The notes under the pieces are model-generated. The model saw only the letters and a list, made by a program, of their open reading frames with translations, did not search any database and was not told where the DNA came from. From Hyphomonadaceae bacterium UBA1933 (lineage in GTDB: Bacteria; Pseudomonadota; Alphaproteobacteria; Caulobacterales; Aquidulcibacteraceae): a DNA stretch of 64,000 nucleotides. The stretch lies in the NCBI GenBank assembly GCA_002337085.1, contig DDFH01000007.1:186001-250000 (forward strand). Reading direction: 5' to 3'. The position numbers were made by a program, and so were the translations under genes. This document shows, in pieces, positions 61,503 through 64,000 of the stretch (within the stretch, counting starts at the first letter, position 1; every line of letters starts with the position of its first letter).

Positions 61503-63203
61503 ATGCTACCGATTGATTTTGATAAAATTCCATTTTTAAAAAATACCGGCTGGCTGACGAGAAGAGAAGTCGCCAAAAAGTTGCGGTGGTATTCATTGCC
61601 TGGTGGCATGCCTCTATTTTTAGAGGGTGAAGATGCCGATATGTTGTGGTTTGTGCGAACTGGTTCATTAGGGGCTTTTCGTACATTGCCTAACGGCGAA
61701 ACTGAACTTGTAGGATATATCAGAAGCGGTGAACCTGTTGGTGAAATGGCGTTAATCGCTGGTGAAAAACATTCATCATCAGTTTACTCATTACGTGATA
61801 GCGAGTTATTTGGGCTAGATAAAAAAACATATAATAAGCTAATTATGCGTTACCCTGAACTTATAAGTGGCCTTGCAAAGCTAATATTAATTCGTCTTAG
61901 ACAAGAAGACAAAATCCGAAAATCTGGAAGCTCAAAAGTTTATTCCTTTTTTGCAGCATCACCTTCAATTGATATATTATACCGTGCAAATTCAATCGCG
62001 GACGAAGTTAAAAAACTCGGTAAAAAGACCATTGTTTTAGGGCATGAGGCACTCGCACAAACATCCGATTATTTTGATGAACTTGAACGAACTTATGACA
62101 TCATTATTCTCGCTGCACAATTGGGACAAGATTCTTGGTCACAAATATGCCTTAGACAAGCTGATAGAATATGGATTTTTGGAAGAACAGATGCCAAACC
62201 ATCAATTCCATTATTGCCAGAAAACTCAATTCCCATGCAGCGTTTCAAACTAGTAGATATTGTTTTACTTCGCAATATGGGCAAGAAAAACATTTCAACT
62301 GCACAAGAATGGGCAAAGCATTCAGGCGCATCAAGAGTTTTCAATTGGCGTCAAAGTGATTACGGCGATCTGAAATCTCTCGCACGCATTATTTCAGGAA
62401 AATCTGTTGGCCTTATATTAAGCGGCGGTGGCGCACGTGCATATGCACATATCGGTGCGGTGAGGGCATTACGCGAAGAAAACTATGATTTTGATTTTTT
62501 AAGCGGCACATCAATGGGCGGCGTCATTGCAGGATGTGTTGCAATGGGTTGGAATGACCAAGAAATTGAAAAACACATATGGGATGCATTTGTTAAATCG
62601 AACCCACTTAATGACTATGTACTTCCTGTTGTTTCATTTGCCTCAGGAAATAAAGTTGACGAACGCCTAGCAGAACATTTTGGGGAAACCTTAATCGAGG
62701 ATTTAAGGCGTCCATTTTTTTGCGTTTCAGCAAATCTTATGAACGGAAAGCTTAAGATACATCGCGAAGGTCGTTTAAGAGATGCATTAAGGGCAAGTAT
62801 TGCTATACCCGGCTTATTACCACCTGTAGCTAATGAAGATGAGATATTGGTTGACGGTGCAACCCTAAACAATTTTCCAGTTGATATTATGTCAACAATT
62901 CATCGCGGCATTAATATTGGTGTAGATGTAGCCGCGCAAAATGCACTCATTCCAGACGAATTTATAGACCCACCTAACTTCTTTGGCTGGGTTCTTCAAC
63001 ACGGCATTCATTCCCCTCCCCCAATTGCCGAACTTTTGATGCGTGCGGCAACCGTCCCGATAACAAATCTAAAAGCGCCAATCCAACCAGATATTTTGGC
63101 AACTCCTGAATTAGGAAATATCGCTCTCCGAGACTGGAAGGCGTTCGATGTGGCCATTGAAGCCGGGTATAATAATGTTAAAGAAATCTTGAAGAATCAA
63201 TAA
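61503..63203 (+). CDS. Patatin-like phospholipase with cyclic-nucleotide-binding domain
   Basis: A 566-residue protein related to neuropathy-target-esterase/RssA. The N-terminal 120 residues are a cNMP-binding (Crp-like) domain (FLEGEDADMLWFVRTGSLGAF, GEPVGEMALIAGEKHSSSVY). The patatin domain begins LILSGGGARAYAHIGAVRALRE with the oxyanion glycines, the serine in GTSMGG and the aspartate of the dyad in VDGATLNNFP. It should hydrolyse phospholipid or lysophospholipid esters at the membrane, possibly gated by a cyclic nucleotide. The middle region (140-300) is of unknown role. AGGGAAGAA precedes the ATG. Confidence 0.9.
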   Translation: MLPIDFDKIPFLKNTGWLTRREVAKKLRWYSLPGGMPLFLEGEDADMLWFVRTGSLGAFRTLPNGETELVGYIRSGEPVGEMALIAGEKHSSSVYSLRDSELFGLDKKTYNKLIMRYPELISGLAKLILIRLRQEDKIRKSGSSKVYSFFAASPSIDILYRANSIADEVKKLGKKTIVLGHEALAQTSDYFDELERTYDIIILAAQLGQDSWSQICLRQADRIWIFGRTDAKPSIPLLPENSIPMQRFKLVDIVLLRNMGKKNISTAQEWAKHSGASRVFNWRQSDYGDLKSLARIISGKSVGLILSGGGARAYAHIGAVRALREENYDFDFLSGTSMGGVIAGCVAMGWNDQEIEKHIWDAFVKSNPLNDYVLPVVSFASGNKVDERLAEHFGETLIEDLRRPFFCVSANLMNGKLKIHREGRLRDALRASIAIPGLLPPVANEDEILVDGATLNNFPVDIMSTIHRGINIGVDVAAQNALIPDEFIDPPNFFGWVLQHGIHSPPPIAELLMRAATVPITNLKAPIQPDILATPELGNIALRDWKAFDVAIEAGYNNVKEILKNQ

Positions 63204-63315
63204 TTACAGTTAATGAAAAATTTTATTAATTTGGTCAATATTTTGCCCATGTTTGTGTGTATCATGTTCGCTTGGATTTATTAAACTTGTTCATAATGTT
63301 AGTCTAAGGAAAATT

Positions 63316-64000
63316 ATGAGAGCTGTTGTTGTATCTGCTATTGCTTTGGGCGTTGTCGCAATAATTGGCGCAGGCGTAGTTGTTACCCGATTTGTCCTTA
63401 AGATTAATCCTGATAATTCGCAAACTAATGACTATACCACGCAATCACATATCATAAATGAAACTGGTGAGATACAGCCCGATTTATCAAATATGCTTGC
63501 GGGACAAGGAAATGACACAAGCACATTGACACCGACAAATAAAAATATGGCAATTGATGCCAACGCAGAAGCATTAGCAGAACAACAGGCCGTTGCAGGA
63601 TGCGTTTTAAATATCAGCAAGAAAATTCCAATAAAAGATTGGACTACAAGCGGCTTTGTGGTCGCAACAGCAATCGGCGATGACTGTTATAATTCAATTG
63701 TTCGAATTGCGATAAAATCGTCCGAAGGTAAAGTTTTATTTTCCATGGCAGCGCCAGGACGTGATTTCGGAATAAGTCCTGCGGTTGACAAAAGTGTTTT
63801 GCAAAAAGCAATCGCAGCATCACTTCCGGACTCTGCTATTCACGCTGCGGCATACCCTGCATGGATAAATGATGATGATATGCCTTATGGCACTGAATTC
63901 ACGCGTGAGGCATACCAAAAAGCACGCGATAAAAACATTCCGGTTATTTGCGTAAAAGTCCCAACTGCACCGCAAACTTGTGTCGCTTATGATGCCGCAA
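63316..64000 (+). CDS. Membrane-anchored hypothetical protein, cut by the right edge
   Basis: The reading frame starts at ATG 63316 (AAGGAAA ahead) and stays open to the window end, 228 codons. The first 25 residues (RAVVVSAIALGVVAIIGAGVVV) form one membrane anchor, followed by a polar, asparagine/threonine-rich linker (to about residue 85) and then a region with GCVLNISKKIP, GDDCYNSIV and VICVKVPTAPQTCVAYD. Four cysteines in that part suggest disulfides and thus a periplasmic location. I do not recognise it. Confidence 0.75.
   Translation, partial: MRAVVVSAIALGVVAIIGAGVVVTRFVLKINPDNSQTNDYTTQSHIINETGEIQPDLSNMLAGQGNDTSTLTPTNKNMAIDANAEALAEQQAVAGCVLNISKKIPIKDWTTSGFVVATAIGDDCYNSIVRIAIKSSEGKVLFSMAAPGRDFGISPAVDKSVLQKAIAASLPDSAIHAAAYPAWINDDDMPYGTEFTREAYQKARDKNIPVICVKVPTAPQTCVAYDAA

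Noticed and set aside
1..64000. tRNA, rRNA, prophage, insertion sequences, attachment sites or replication origin
   Set aside because: I looked for T-loop motifs, integrase/transposase signatures, terminal inverted repeats and DnaA-box clusters and found none I could support.

Overview
The window is a dense stretch of bacterial chromosome, roughly 40% G+C by eye, with short gaps, many 1-nt start/stop overlaps and several convergent genes whose coding ends overlap. Gene content and order point to an alphaproteobacterium: ntrB-ntrC-ntrY-ntrX-dat-hfq-hflX, a ParA-like MipZ, lipA next to a RatA/Coq10-type gene, xseB-ispA-dxs, and folK-rpoZ-rsh-pyrE-pdxJ-acpS-lepB-rnc-era-recO on one strand. A fused ispDF and a methionine synthase split into two genes behind an ArsR-methyltransferase regulator resemble Sphingomonadales most, but the low G+C is atypical, so I put that assignment at about even odds. 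I recognise no phage, IS element, CRISPR array, tRNA or rRNA. The one structural RNA gene is RNase P RNA (rnpB).

Layout. 1-7 kb: a metallo-beta-lactamase-fold protein cut by the left edge, then DUF445, an esterase lipoprotein and an MFS symporter, followed by mazG, with hflX-hfq converging. 7-15 kb: dat, ntrX, ntrY, a 570-bp gap with degenerate ~106-bp repeats and a terminator, then ntrC and ntrB. 15-25 kb: ispDF, pncC, ratA/lipA, a DUF6702 + M1 peptidase pair, an acyl-CoA/ACP synthetase, a helix-turn-helix/RibB fusion, a methyltransferase and a secreted hypothetical. 25-35 kb: rnpB, an amidase, a DMT transporter, a TerB-DnaJ protein, a small membrane protein, and the methionine-cycle operon (ArsR-MTase, metF, two metH genes). 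35-47 kb: rnhA, rluF-like, a Tat-exported M3 peptidase, and the long housekeeping run from folK to recO. 46-54 kb: family-5 uracil-DNA glycosylase, acetate transporter, propionyl-CoA carboxylase alpha, a K+-channel-like protein, a GH5 glucanase, a cyclophilin-like protein and DUF535. 54-64 kb: xseB-ispA-dxs, a histidine phosphatase, mipZ, a secreted hypothetical, an enoyl-CoA hydratase, an outer-membrane barrel, a cNMP-binding/patatin protein, and a membrane-anchored hypothetical cut by the right edge.

How the genes work together. Nitrogen signalling is carried by two sensor/regulator pairs. Both regulators lack the sigma54-contact loop, and the NtrC also has a damaged Walker B, which suggests control that does not depend on sigma54. 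Isoprenoid synthesis is spread over ispDF, dxs and ispA. Methionine regeneration is one operon with an operator-like palindrome. Riboflavin synthesis appears to have its regulator fused to its enzyme. I found no obvious new defence or mobile system. The most unusual items are the HTH-RibB-RibA-like fusion with palindromes in its promoter, the degenerate NtrC with its repeat-filled flank, and a few secreted proteins I cannot assign.
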